Shown piece after piece: positions 44,606-53,771 of a DNA stretch of 64,000 nucleotides. Numbering within the stretch: position 1 is the stretch's first letter; every line of letters begins with the position of its first letter. Source of the stretch: an uncultured Clostridia bacterium (GTDB lineage Bacteria; Bacillota; Clostridia; Christensenellales; UBA1242); assembly GCA_934772525.1 (NCBI GenBank), contig CAKVMI010000003.1, positions 62,001 through 126,000 on the forward strand, read 5' to 3'. A model generated the notes under the pieces. It saw nothing but the letters and a program-made list of their open reading frames with translations. It had not been told where the DNA came from and searched no databases. The translations under genes were made by a program, and so were the position numbers.

Positions 44606-45871
44606 TTATCTTTGATTGTCATAAGACTCTTGAATTGTGCTAATTTTTTGCAAGTACTTCGATACTGAACTTTTATGCGCTTCTTCACCACTCAATACCT
44701 TATTAAATCTTTCATTGGCGACATCTGTGAACCCCGCAATTAGCGTACTATATTTAGGGCAAGCACTTACATAACTCCCACCTTTTGTATTTTTGAGCAA
44801 ATTATTAATACCCATCATATAAATATCTATTACTGATTGCTTATTTACATAATTTCTTGTATCCGTCCTACTTGTCATTTCTTTTAAAAAGTTTAGGTCT
44901 ATAAATCTACTAAGAAGTGCCGAATACTCGGGATCGTTTAGACTTTTTTTGTCGTGTTCATTTAGTTGATCAATAGATGTTAGGTATTGTAAATTTTCGG
45001 TAGTTAATATTCTTTTACCCGTTAGTTGAAGTGCTAGGTTGTCTGAATCTTTTAATGCATCTAACCCCATCTGTAATGGACCCCTATAGTTTTTTCCTTC
45101 ATCTTCTGGATTATTAATAATTCCCGAACCTTCTCTTTGAATTCTTCCCGCAATAGTCATTGGTGAATAACATTCTTTAAAAAGTTCATAATATTTTGCG
45201 TTTGAATTTTTTAATACATCTAACATGTAATAATACGAGTTTGCACTGAACATATTTATGCTATCATAATAAATACATGTTCCCCGTTTGCCTTCGTAAA
45301 TTGGATCCCTTCTAGAATCTTTCAAAAACATCTCATATCTTTGTTGAACTTCGGGGTTATTGCTAACCTTTGCAACATACTTTTTTAAATCTTTTTCGTG
45401 TTCCGATGCATCACTATATAGTCCATCAATCGAACCTGATTCTCTTTCTTTGATGGATTCGGCTTGCATTTCGTTTGATTTTTCTGACTGATTTCTATCG
45501 AACCCATTGTCTAATGAAGCAAAACTAGATGCAAGTATTGCACCCACCAAAACAACACTTGCAGCTGCACCACCCAAAAACTTTATATTCTTCTTTCGCC
45601 TTTCGGTTTCTTTAAAATCTCTAGTATCGCCAATTTTAATTATTTTCTTTTCTTTTTTGGCTTCTGCAACCTTTCTTAGTTTCACATTTCCTAAAAATGC
45701 TCGAACCAAGATTTCTGGCTTATGTACTAAATACTCCTTACTAATCCTTCCGCCCTCAAGATCGTAAAACCTTTTAAAAAACTCCTTAAATTCAGGGTCG
45801 TAAAAATATTTTGAATATAGTTCTTTCTTCTTTTCTTCACTTTCTAATTCTTGCAACTTTTTGCTCTTCAT
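44606..45871 (-). CDS. Membrane-anchored lytic-transglycosylase-like protein
   Basis: A 421-residue protein with a ~95-residue charged cytoplasmic part, one membrane helix (98-118, FLGGAAASVVLVGAILASSF) and an extracellular domain. Around 240-268 it reads IAGRIQREGSGIINN, then YRGPLQM. This resembles the E-S-x-F and G-L-M-Q pair of SLT domains with Glu247 as catalytic candidate. A later IYMMGINNLL recalls the third SLT motif. It would cut peptidoglycan. The reading is from motifs only. It lies just after the gerA operon, so a role in spore or cortex change is possible. GGGGAA precedes the ATG. Confidence 0.6.
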   Translation of the reverse strand: MKSKKLQELESEEKKKELYSKYFYDPEFKEFFKRFYDLEGGRISKEYLVHKPEILVRAFLGNVKLRKVAEAKKEKKIIKIGDTRDFKETERRKKNIKFLGGAAASVVLVGAILASSFASLDNGFDRNQSEKSNEMQAESIKERESGSIDGLYSDASEHEKDLKKYVAKVSNNPEVQQRYEMFLKDSRRDPIYEGKRGTCIYYDSINMFSANSYYYMLDVLKNSNAKYYELFKECYSPMTIAGRIQREGSGIINNPEDEGKNYRGPLQMGLDALKDSDNLALQLTGKRILTTENLQYLTSIDQLNEHDKKSLNDPEYSALLSRFIDLNFLKEMTSRTDTRNYVNKQSVIDIYMMGINNLLKNTKGGSYVSACPKYSTLIAGFTDVANERFNKVLSGEEAHKSSVSKYLQKISTIQESYDNQR

Positions 45872-45928
45872 ATGCGTTCCCCGTATATTTTTTTTGCATT
45901 ATACCATAAAGTTTTCATATATGTCAAA

Positions 45929-47212
45929 CTAGAATCGCTTATCTATTTCTATACAAACATCAAAATTTATATGCGAAACATAATTTTCTCCATACTTTTG
46001 TATAAATTGCTTCCATTTTTTAGGGTTTTTGCTATATAACTCATCCCCTAGGTGAAATACATCTGCATTTGCTTCTTTTGCCAAATTAAAGGTATTTTTA
46101 ATCTCTTTTTCCATTTCTTCTTTAATTTTTTCTTCAACTTTTTTTGTTAAGAAGTCTCTTTGAATATATAATGTTTCGAATTTTTCGCCCGACGCATTAT
46201 CTATTTCAATAACTTCGTTTCGAGATGTCTTTACTCTCATTTTACAAATTGGAGTATCTCCATCAAAATATGCATCTATTGACACATTCTTATCTCTTAC
46301 AAAAACTGAAACCCTAGCGTTATCATAATATTCGTCATCAGATATATTGTTTAACGAAATTATCCCTGACTTTGATTTTGAATTTGCATAATTTAAACCT
46401 TTTACTCCATTATCTTCATCAAACTCAAAAACCTTGTTCCCATTTTTAAATAGATATACTTTGTTATTAAACGCTATTCTCTGCTTTGGCTTTTCTTCAG
46501 AACCTCCCGACCCACTAGTTGAGCCCTCTCCACCGCTACCACTAGAAGAACTTCCTCCACCCTGCCCTTCACCCGAACCAGACCCGCTAGAACCTTCAGA
46601 ACTGCTTTCATCTTCAAACTTCATTCCACTAATAATACTGGTGCTACCAATTTTATAATAGTCATTTACAAAACGCTCCAACTGAATCATTGTGCCATTC
46701 ATAGACTGCTCTTTGTATAAATACAACTTTTGTATACCAACCGCGTTGGATAATTCAAGCGCTTTGGTCTTTTTTAGTTCTTCACTAGATTCGCCATCGC
46801 ACACCACAAGTAAGCAAGATGTTGGAATTCTGGCATCTCTCAAAAAATAGTCTATTGTAGGTATTGCCAAGTTGCCGTCTACCACACTCTTTCCAAAGCA
46901 AATGGTATTTACATGCCCAAGTCCCGCAGTTTTACCTAATAAAAACGATACTTTGTACATAGCTTCCGCCACTGTATCAGCCTTTGCTGAAATAAAGTCT
47001 AGCCCCGCCGACCCGCCTTCTGCCGTACTGCCATCGCTAGGTCTTACAACTTGAGCCGTTACTTCATATTGGTCATCACTAAAATCTACCCCTATTGCCG
47101 TTACAATGATTCGCATATTTAGTTCAGATTGAATATTTAATGATTGCGGAACAAGTATTAAACTAATTATTATTATCACTACCCAAAGGTATTTTTTTAT
47201 AAATGTCATCAT
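45929..47212 (-). CDS. gerAC: Spore germination protein GerAC-like (Ger(x)C)
   Basis: A 427-residue C subunit of a spore nutrient receptor. It has the family's IVTAIGVDFSDDQYEVTAQVV and LGKTAGLGHVNTICFGKSV. It lacks the lipobox Cys usual in GerC proteins; a plain N-terminal helix (YLWVVIIIISLILVPQSL) anchors it instead. A ~45-residue Ser/Gly-rich insert (about 204-245) lies where the domain linker should be. ATG overlaps the gerAB stop by 4 bases (ATGA). Confidence 0.86.
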   Translation of the reverse strand: MMTFIKKYLWVVIIIISLILVPQSLNIQSELNMRIIVTAIGVDFSDDQYEVTAQVVRPSDGSTAEGGSAGLDFISAKADTVAEAMYKVSFLLGKTAGLGHVNTICFGKSVVDGNLAIPTIDYFLRDARIPTSCLLVVCDGESSEELKKTKALELSNAVGIQKLYLYKEQSMNGTMIQLERFVNDYYKIGSTSIISGMKFEDESSSEGSSGSGSGEGQGGGSSSSGSGGEGSTSGSGGSEEKPKQRIAFNNKVYLFKNGNKVFEFDEDNGVKGLNYANSKSKSGIISLNNISDDEYYDNARVSVFVRDKNVSIDAYFDGDTPICKMRVKTSRNEVIEIDNASGEKFETLYIQRDFLTKKVEEKIKEEMEKEIKNTFNLAKEANADVFHLGDELYSKNPKKWKQFIQKYGENYVSHINFDVCIEIDKRF

Positions 47213-48342
47213 ATCTCACACCTTCTTTTGTAGTAAATTTTTTGTTTTTCTGGTGCATCTATTTTGTTTTTATTACACTCTATGCACATTAGTACTATTA
47301 GCAAAATTAATATAATGCAATTTATGGCAAACATAATATAACAAATTACATTTCGGAAATAATTCGCTGCATTATCTATGTTTTTAAGCAAAAAGTATTC
47401 CATAAAGTAAATACTCACAACTGAAACCAGTTCAATTATATAATTTTTATCTACATTAAATATTTCGCTAGCGCATTTAGTGTAGGTATAAACGTAAAAT
47501 CCGCATGCAATTATTTTTGAAATAAACACAAATAATACCAAAAACCAATCGGGTCTACCAATTCCAAGCCCAATTAACGAATATTGTGTAATTGCCGATA
47601 GTGCATTTGCTTGGTATACCGACAAATATTCATTAATGCCATAAAAAAACAATACTTCAATAATTGCAACAATTCCGGTGCAAATATAAGCAAGCGACAT
47701 CCTGAGTTTTGGCGACTTTGTAATTTTAACATTTCCAAAAAGCAATGGAATAACCATAAAGTCGCCAAGCCATGGTTGGTACTTTAAAAAGTCTTTAGCG
47801 TACTCTCCAATATTGCAATCTAGCACTGGCAAAATGTTTGTAAGATCTACGCTTACAAAACCTAAAAGCAAGGTTGCAAAAATACCAAAACCAATAATAA
47901 ATGAGTATAATTCACAACATCGCCCCAAACTATTAAGCCCACCAAATACCATAAGCAATAATAATAACACCATCAGTACGCTAAAATATTTCCACGGAAG
48001 TTTATCAAATAGCATATTTGCAAAAAATTCGTGTGTGCCTTTGTATGTAATAACCGCCTTAGATAGAAACAAAAATATTAGCATAATACACACAATAATT
48101 TTGCCAACTTTTCCAACATACTGCTCCAGCAATTCAAAAAGAGTTTTATCTTTTAATTTTGTTAGAAAATTAATGTAAATTAAAGCAACTAAAAAGTCTA
48201 TCATAACTAAGAATGCGAATATTATCCACGAATCTCGTCCGAAGTCTTCGGCAAGTAAAGCCGGTAAACGTTGAAATTTTGTACTAATAAAGCATACCGC
48301 TATTAACAAAGACGCTTGGTTAGTCGTTAGTTGTTTTTTCAT
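47209..48342 (-). CDS. gerAB: Spore germination protein GerAB-like
   Basis: A 377-residue membrane protein with about ten helices, of the APC-like spore germination permease family (LTTNQASLLIAVCFISTKFQ, LGFVSVDLTNILPVLD). With GerA and GerC it forms the nutrient receptor in the inner spore membrane. AAGGAG precedes the ATG. It overlaps gerAA by 23 bases and gerAC by 4. Confidence 0.9.
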   Translation of the reverse strand: MKKQLTTNQASLLIAVCFISTKFQRLPALLAEDFGRDSWIIFAFLVMIDFLVALIYINFLTKLKDKTLFELLEQYVGKVGKIIVCIMLIFLFLSKAVITYKGTHEFFANMLFDKLPWKYFSVLMVLLLLLMVFGGLNSLGRCCELYSFIIGFGIFATLLLGFVSVDLTNILPVLDCNIGEYAKDFLKYQPWLGDFMVIPLLFGNVKITKSPKLRMSLAYICTGIVAIIEVLFFYGINEYLSVYQANALSAITQYSLIGLGIGRPDWFLVLFVFISKIIACGFYVYTYTKCASEIFNVDKNYIIELVSVVSIYFMEYFLLKNIDNAANYFRNVICYIMFAINCIILILLIVLMCIECNKNKIDAPEKQKIYYKRRCEI

Positions 48343-49849
48343 ACTTTTTACTACTCCTTGCGTTATATCTATTTTTTTGTCTAACCTTATTGATATTTGG
48401 AATAGACTGCGGTCTAGTTAGCATTTCGGTATTATTTACCATTATAAATCCATCCTTTTTATCGGGCTTAATGCTTGGGGCATACGGAGAAAAATACGGC
48501 GTACCATACGAATCAAAGGTCATTAAATATGTGGTAAGCGCAACCATTCCAAGTAGCATTCCATAAAAACCTGCAACACCGCCAATTACCGTAAAGAACA
48601 ATCTTAAAATAGACGCCGTTGCCGTTTGGTCGGGCACCATATATAACGTAATTCCACTAACGGCAACCATAATTACAGAAGGTGGAGAAATAATTCCCGC
48701 TTGCACCGCAGTATCACCCAATACCAATGCACCAACTATGCTTAAAGCCATACCTAAATACTTCGGCATTCGAATACTTGCTTCATTTAGTATTTCAAAC
48801 AAAAACAGCACAACTAAAATTTCTATTAGCGGTGGAAATGAAAGGTCTTGAATACTACTTTGAATGGATATTAAAAAATCTATTGGCAAAAGTGCAAAAT
48901 GAAAACTTTGCAGTGCGACATAAATTCCCGGCAGGGTAATACTTATAATGTACCCCCAAAGTCTTAGTAATCTCACAAAACTAGAGTGCATAGGATGATT
49001 ATAATAGTCATCACTACTTTGAAAATCTTCTAATAATGTAAAGGGAAGAGTTAAAGCAAGCGGTGACCCATCCGCAAAGATAACCACTCTACCTTCTAGC
49101 AATTTACTAGTGGCAACTTCGGGCTTTTCGGTATTTCCGACCTGCTTAAATAATGCACTATGCTTTTGTTCTAAATTGGACTCCAAATAGTAACTATCTA
49201 TAATACCATCAATTTCTATTCCTTTTAATTTTTGTTTAATCTTATTAACCACATTTTTATCCGCAATAGAACTTATATACACTACACAAACCTTGCTTTG
49301 AGTGTATTTACCTATATGCATTTCTTCAACCTTTAAATCGGGTGTTTTTAACTTTCGCCTTATCAAACTTAAGTTTGTAGTAATATCTTCTACAAAGCCT
49401 TCTCTAGGGCCCTTTAAAACCGCCGATGTTGGAGGTTCGGTTACCGCTCTTTTTTCATACCCTTGACACGGACAACTAACACAAACATCAGACTCTTTAA
49501 AGAATAGCAGTATAAACCCTGAAAGAATGCTGTTAAAAATATCTTTTAATTCCGTTTGTTTAGTTGACCCTGCAATGGTTACACAAGACAAAATATCATC
49601 TTCTGTTTTTATGTCACTTGCCTTTTTTAACGCTTCAAAAATACTGTTATTTGCTTGTGTTTTGTTTATCAAATTTTCAATATAAGCAAACTGAATTACA
49701 CTATTATCACTAGTGTTAATTTGACCACACACAAAATCGCTACAATTTTCGAACCTTTTATTTAATACTTCATAAATTTTTTCTTCCATATTGATATTTT
49801 GACTTTTGTTAGTAATTTTTATACCGAACAATATTTTTAAAAGTCTCAA
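48320..49849 (-). CDS. gerAA: Spore germination protein GerAA-like
   Basis: A 509-residue A subunit. A soluble N-domain has SSIADKNVVNKIKQKLKGIE and GRVVIFADGSPLALTLPF; a membrane domain with about five helices begins near residue 290 and holds LPGIYVALQSFHFALLPIDF. The start is unsure: TTG 49849 has no Shine-Dalgarno and neither has ATG 49789. It is the first gene of gerAA-AB-AC, which is probably made in the forespore (family knowledge). No promoter was seen that I can name. Confidence 0.9.
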   Translation of the reverse strand: MRLLKILFGIKITNKSQNINMEEKIYEVLNKRFENCSDFVCGQINTSDNSVIQFAYIENLINKTQANNSIFEALKKASDIKTEDDILSCVTIAGSTKQTELKDIFNSILSGFILLFFKESDVCVSCPCQGYEKRAVTEPPTSAVLKGPREGFVEDITTNLSLIRRKLKTPDLKVEEMHIGKYTQSKVCVVYISSIADKNVVNKIKQKLKGIEIDGIIDSYYLESNLEQKHSALFKQVGNTEKPEVATSKLLEGRVVIFADGSPLALTLPFTLLEDFQSSDDYYNHPMHSSFVRLLRLWGYIISITLPGIYVALQSFHFALLPIDFLISIQSSIQDLSFPPLIEILVVLFLFEILNEASIRMPKYLGMALSIVGALVLGDTAVQAGIISPPSVIMVAVSGITLYMVPDQTATASILRLFFTVIGGVAGFYGMLLGMVALTTYLMTFDSYGTPYFSPYAPSIKPDKKDGFIMVNNTEMLTRPQSIPNINKVRQKNRYNARSSKKYEKTTND

Positions 49850-49918
49850 TAAAAAAATAATCTAAAACTAATTAACAAACACCCCACAATACAAACAAAG
49901 TAAATTTCATCTTTTTGT

Positions 49919-49955
49919 CAAAAAAAGAACCGCTATGGTTTTTCCATAACGGCTC
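49919..49955 (-). terminator. Terminator of the DUF11 gene
   Basis: CCGCTATGG (49930-49938) pairs with CCATAACGG (49944-49952) with one G-T, followed on the minus strand by seven Ts. Confidence 0.78.
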
Positions 49956-49974
49956 ATAAAATTTGTGATTTAAC

Positions 49975-50799
49975 TTATGCAAAATGTCCCGAAATTCCAA
50001 CTATTGTACTACTTGATGCTGGTACTGTTACGGTTGGACCACTGCTTGATGGTATGATTAGAGTGTTTGACCCTGACAATGTGTAATCGGAAGAACTTAG
50101 TGTAGTTTCTGCCCCACTACCAATCTTTAGTGTAACCGATGTTACAACAAAATTAGAAGGTAAATTGTCGGTAATATTTGCCACACTTGCTTCGGTACTA
50201 CCAGCATTAGAAATTGTAATGTAGTATACAAAATTTTGGTTAGAAACTACATCGGTAGCACTTGCGCTTTTTACAATATCTACGGTTGAAGTTTGTCCCC
50301 TTGTAATGGTAGAACTTGCAAATCCAACTTGCGTTCCACTAGCGGTATAGCCTATGCCTTCTACAGAATTTGTTATACTATTTACACTGCTAGGTAAATT
50401 AAATACAACTTGCGCCTTGTAAGTTAGTGTCATAGTTTCGCCCACGGCTAGTTGTTGCAATGTAAATGTTAGTGGATTAGTTGCAATAGGGGTTACTGCG
50501 TAACTTGTACTAGATGTTGTAAGTCTTGCACTGCCGATAACGTAAGCAAGTCTATTTCCGCCCAAATTATCTATAATTCTTACACCATTATAGTATGAAC
50601 TTCCCGAGTTTGTAATTGTTAAAGTGTATGTAATGATTGACCCTACAGCAAAGTTTGTAGGTGACGCGGTTTTTGAAAGTGTCATTCCACTATTCTCCTC
50701 TAAATTTATACTCAAAGTGTTAGATGTGATTGTGTTAGAATTTGAATCTCCAACAATGGTATATGTGGTTGATGCACTGTTATTAATTTGAGTAGCCAT
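49975..50799 (-). CDS. DUF11-repeat protein without signal peptide
   Basis: A 274-residue Ser/Thr/Asn-rich protein with two DUF11-type beta domains (TLSKTASPTNFAVGSIITYT, VDIVKSASATDVVSNQNFVY), each with a following TITNSGSS or TISNAGS strand. No signal peptide and no sortase or membrane end is present, although the domain is normally extracellular. AAGGAG precedes the ATG. It is directly upstream of gerAA but a terminator separates them. A spore-coat or exosporium role, exposed after mother-cell lysis, is inferred from location. Confidence 0.72.
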   Translation of the reverse strand: MATQINNSASTTYTIVGDSNSNTITSNTLSINLEENSGMTLSKTASPTNFAVGSIITYTLTITNSGSSYYNGVRIIDNLGGNRLAYVIGSARLTTSSTSYAVTPIATNPLTFTLQQLAVGETMTLTYKAQVVFNLPSSVNSITNSVEGIGYTASGTQVGFASSTITRGQTSTVDIVKSASATDVVSNQNFVYYITISNAGSTEASVANITDNLPSNFVVTSVTLKIGSGAETTLSSSDYTLSGSNTLIIPSSSGPTVTVPASSSTIVGISGHFA

Positions 50800-50892
50800 T
50801 CATATCTCCTTATCAAAAGTTAAGCGATAATCTTTCGCCACTTCATACTATGAAAGTTGTATAAATTTTGTGAATACATATAACCTTTATTC

Positions 50893-50940
50893 ACAAAAAA
50901 AATCAAGCAATTTTAGGATGTTTCCAAACTGCTTGATATA
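50893..50940 (-). terminator. Terminator of the transglutaminase-like gene
   Basis: ATCAAGCA (50902-50909) pairs with TGCTTGAT (50930-50937), with an inner TTTAGGA/TTCCAAA stem, and eight Ts follow on the minus strand. Confidence 0.78.
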
Positions 50941-50973
50941 TTAAATTTATTTATTATCTTTTAAAAAATTTAT

Positions 50974-52770
50974 TTATCGTTCATTTACGTCACTACCAAA
51001 GATTGCCGACAATAATCTGGTTTGTGCTGTCAAATCTTTTTCATGTCCAGCTCCAAATTTTAAAGCCTCACTAGATACCATTGCACCATGACCAAAGTAG
51101 TTTTGTAATGCCTTTTTTACACTATCAAAAAGTACATCATCTGTCGTAGACTTTCGTTTAGTTAATGGTAGTATTGTATCTATAACTTGTCGCATATCCG
51201 AAAAACTTAATTGAGTTTTACATTCTTCTCGTTGCTTTTGCATAAAACATAATAACTGTTGTTCGTCTAAAATTCTACCATATTTAGCACCAAATAAATT
51301 ATATGTTTTACTTATATTTTCTAGAATATTTGTAACTTCATCTTTTAGTTCTGCCGTTGTACTATTTGGTTCTACACCTGCAATTTCACACGCAAATTTA
51401 AACTTATTTAAGTTTTTGTAAAAGTCTTTTTTTGCTAATGCCAAACGCTCGGCAAGTTGTGCCTTTGTTGTTTCATCTAAACTATTATCCACTTCCACTA
51501 TTTCGTATGCTATTGCCTTTTCTAACACTGATCTTGGAATTGTATACTTAACTGCCCCTTTAAAACTTTTTCTAATTCCGTCTACAACTGCTTTGCCCTT
51601 AGTTTTTAAAAGTTCTTCCACTTTTTTCTTTGTAGCATCATTATCCATCTTCACAAAAATATTGCCAGGTATAAAATAATTCTTTTGGATTTCTTCTTTT
51701 TCTATGCTACCAAGTAAGGATAACCCCATATTTCTATCCGACTTATTATCAATGCTTACAAACTTTCCACCTACTGCAAAATTTTCATAACACGGCTTAT
51801 TTTCTAGTACCGCATCGGCTTTATTTTGGTAACTGTAATGTCTATTAAAACTATTTGCATAATCTCCAATAGGCATCATAAAGAACGCAAATGTATTACT
51901 TAAATTTTTCTCTATTTGTTCAGATTTTCGTGAATCAAAAGTTGGGTCAAAATCAAAATAACCTTTAACTTTATACTTTGGGTCGTTTACATACGCTCTA
52001 CAACTTGCATGGTAACACACATTGCCCGTTTTTGCATCAACAACCCGTAAAGTTACGATGTCACACCTAACACCAAGTTTTGAACAAAGATTTTGAAAGA
52101 TTTTTGCATACCCTACACATACAATTTCTTTATTATTTAATACCGAAATTAAATCTCTAGTTTTGCCAGCTGTTGTTTCATCTTTTATATACTCACGTCC
52201 TGCTACATACGAATAGCAGAGTGCCAACTTTTCAACCATAGAAAGTTGCTTTTGTGATTTCACCTTTTCGCTAAAGGAATTTACTTTTTTGTACGCAACT
52301 AACGCTTGCTTTAAGGAATATCTTTCATCCCTATCTTGTTCACGAAAATTTATACTTAACTTATACTTTTTAAGATATTCATCTAATGCATAAAGGTTTT
52401 CCATTTCCGTTTTTGTAAAACCTGTTTTTTTGCAGATAATATCTGGCGAACTTAACTCCGCCTCGGGGTCGACCACTTCTAAATAGCGTACATAACTATC
52501 AATAAGTTCCCTAATTTTTGCAATAGAACGCTTATCGTAATACGGCAAATTTATGCCATGCTGAGTAATTTCAGATAACTCAGTCTCGGCATCCATTAGG
52601 GCAAAATCATCACCTAAATTTTCTATTGCCTTTTTAATAGCACTAATTTTACATTGCAATTCGCCAAGTGCTCTTTTTTGATTATCTTCCTCATATACTT
52701 TTTGGGTTAACTTGTCTAGCACAATACTATTAGGATTATAGTTACTTGATACTTTATCCGTAGAATCCAT
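50974..52770 (-). CDS. Transglutaminase-like cysteine protein
   Basis: A 598-residue soluble protein with no signal peptide. A transglutaminase-like core is seen with Cys218 (EIVCVGYAKIFQNLCSKLG), His254 (CYHASCRAYVND) and Asp273 or 275 (YFDFDPTFDS), the right order and spacing for the triad. The 130 residues after it and the long helical C-part are unfamiliar. Such enzymes cross-link, cleave or amidate proteins. GGAG precedes the ATG. It is near the germination operon, so spore-coat cross-linking is one possibility (inferred). Confidence 0.68.
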   Translation of the reverse strand: MDSTDKVSSNYNPNSIVLDKLTQKVYEEDNQKRALGELQCKISAIKKAIENLGDDFALMDAETELSEITQHGINLPYYDKRSIAKIRELIDSYVRYLEVVDPEAELSSPDIICKKTGFTKTEMENLYALDEYLKKYKLSINFREQDRDERYSLKQALVAYKKVNSFSEKVKSQKQLSMVEKLALCYSYVAGREYIKDETTAGKTRDLISVLNNKEIVCVGYAKIFQNLCSKLGVRCDIVTLRVVDAKTGNVCYHASCRAYVNDPKYKVKGYFDFDPTFDSRKSEQIEKNLSNTFAFFMMPIGDYANSFNRHYSYQNKADAVLENKPCYENFAVGGKFVSIDNKSDRNMGLSLLGSIEKEEIQKNYFIPGNIFVKMDNDATKKKVEELLKTKGKAVVDGIRKSFKGAVKYTIPRSVLEKAIAYEIVEVDNSLDETTKAQLAERLALAKKDFYKNLNKFKFACEIAGVEPNSTTAELKDEVTNILENISKTYNLFGAKYGRILDEQQLLCFMQKQREECKTQLSFSDMRQVIDTILPLTKRKSTTDDVLFDSVKKALQNYFGHGAMVSSEALKFGAGHEKDLTAQTRLLSAIFGSDVNER

Positions 52771-52894
52771 TTATTTCTCCATTAAATTATTTCACGCCCA
52801 TCTCTAATTGTATATATTATACCAAAAAATGTGAAATTTGCAATAGTAAACCACAAAACGCCCATTTTTATGTTAACATACCCTTGTATTTTAG

Positions 52895-53458
52895 TTAATT
52901 TTCACGCTTGGATAAGCCATCAATCTTCCAACTGCCCCGCAAGACTTCACCACTTGAAAGCATTAAAATAGAATACAAATCTTTTCGGGTTTTAACTTCT
53001 TCTATTAAATACTCAATGTGTGCCTCGTTGTCACAAAACATATAATCATATCCAAGTTTTATTAATTGTTTAAGTTCATTACATAAAATAGTCTCAACAT
53101 CATCAATGTGTTTATTTCCAAATGCCGATTCTGGAATAGAAAACAACACACCACAACTATCACCAATTATTTTTTCTATCTCAATAATTATCCCATCAAC
53201 TTGATTGTTTTCATTAATGTAGTCGAAACATATATGTGCCATTTTGTTGTTTACACAAATTAAAAGATTTTCGTCAATTTCATTATAATTAAAGGCATTT
53301 ATAACCCATTTTTTACAGTCACTTTTTAACGGACACTTGATTTTAAAATTTTTTAAAAACTCAGCATTTATGTCTAAAGTCCGTTTAAGAATTGCAATAA
53401 ATTGGTTTTTGTCGACATTGCCCTTACAAACACATCCTATTGTTATAAAACTTCCCAT
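52895..53458 (-). CDS. Unknown 187-residue protein
   Basis: A soluble, mixed alpha/beta, Cys-containing protein (C9, C11, C42, C48). No known motif seen. The acidic, compact character recalls immunity proteins, but no toxin gene is next to it. AAAGGATG precedes the ATG. It lies after the clpB terminator and before the transglutaminase gene. Confidence 0.55.
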   Translation of the reverse strand: MGSFITIGCVCKGNVDKNQFIAILKRTLDINAEFLKNFKIKCPLKSDCKKWVINAFNYNEIDENLLICVNNKMAHICFDYINENNQVDGIIIEIEKIIGDSCGVLFSIPESAFGNKHIDDVETILCNELKQLIKLGYDYMFCDNEAHIEYLIEEVKTRKDLYSILMLSSGEVLRGSWKIDGLSKREN

Positions 53459-53630
53459 ACTTTCATCCTTTAAAAAATAATTTTTGTCCCATTTGCTATG
53501 TGAAATATCAACTTTTAATGCTTATGGTATAACAAAATATGTCTAGTATATCAATATTTTTTTCAATAATTCTCTGAAAAATTATGATCATTTTTCACTT
53601 CTAGTAGAACACTGTAGTTATTGTATAAAG
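53459..53630. other. Intergenic stretch
   Basis: A+T-rich, upstream of the unknown gene; probable promoter (TATAAC region) not clear. Nothing else seen. Confidence 0.3.
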
Positions 53631-53661
53631 AAAAAATGCCTTAAAATTTAAGGCATTTTTC
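53631..53661. terminator. Terminator of clpB
   Basis: AAAAATGCCTTAAA (53632-53645) pairs with TTTAAGGCATTTTT (53647-53660). It lies about 110 bases past the clpB stop. Confidence 0.72.
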
Positions 53662-53771
53662 TTCATTCACTAATTAAAAATTTATGTAATTAGTTAATTT
53701 TCTTCATTTAATATAACCAAGAATTATTCTTATTAATTTTATTTAATTTTGTGTCGGTTTTGCGAATCTCG

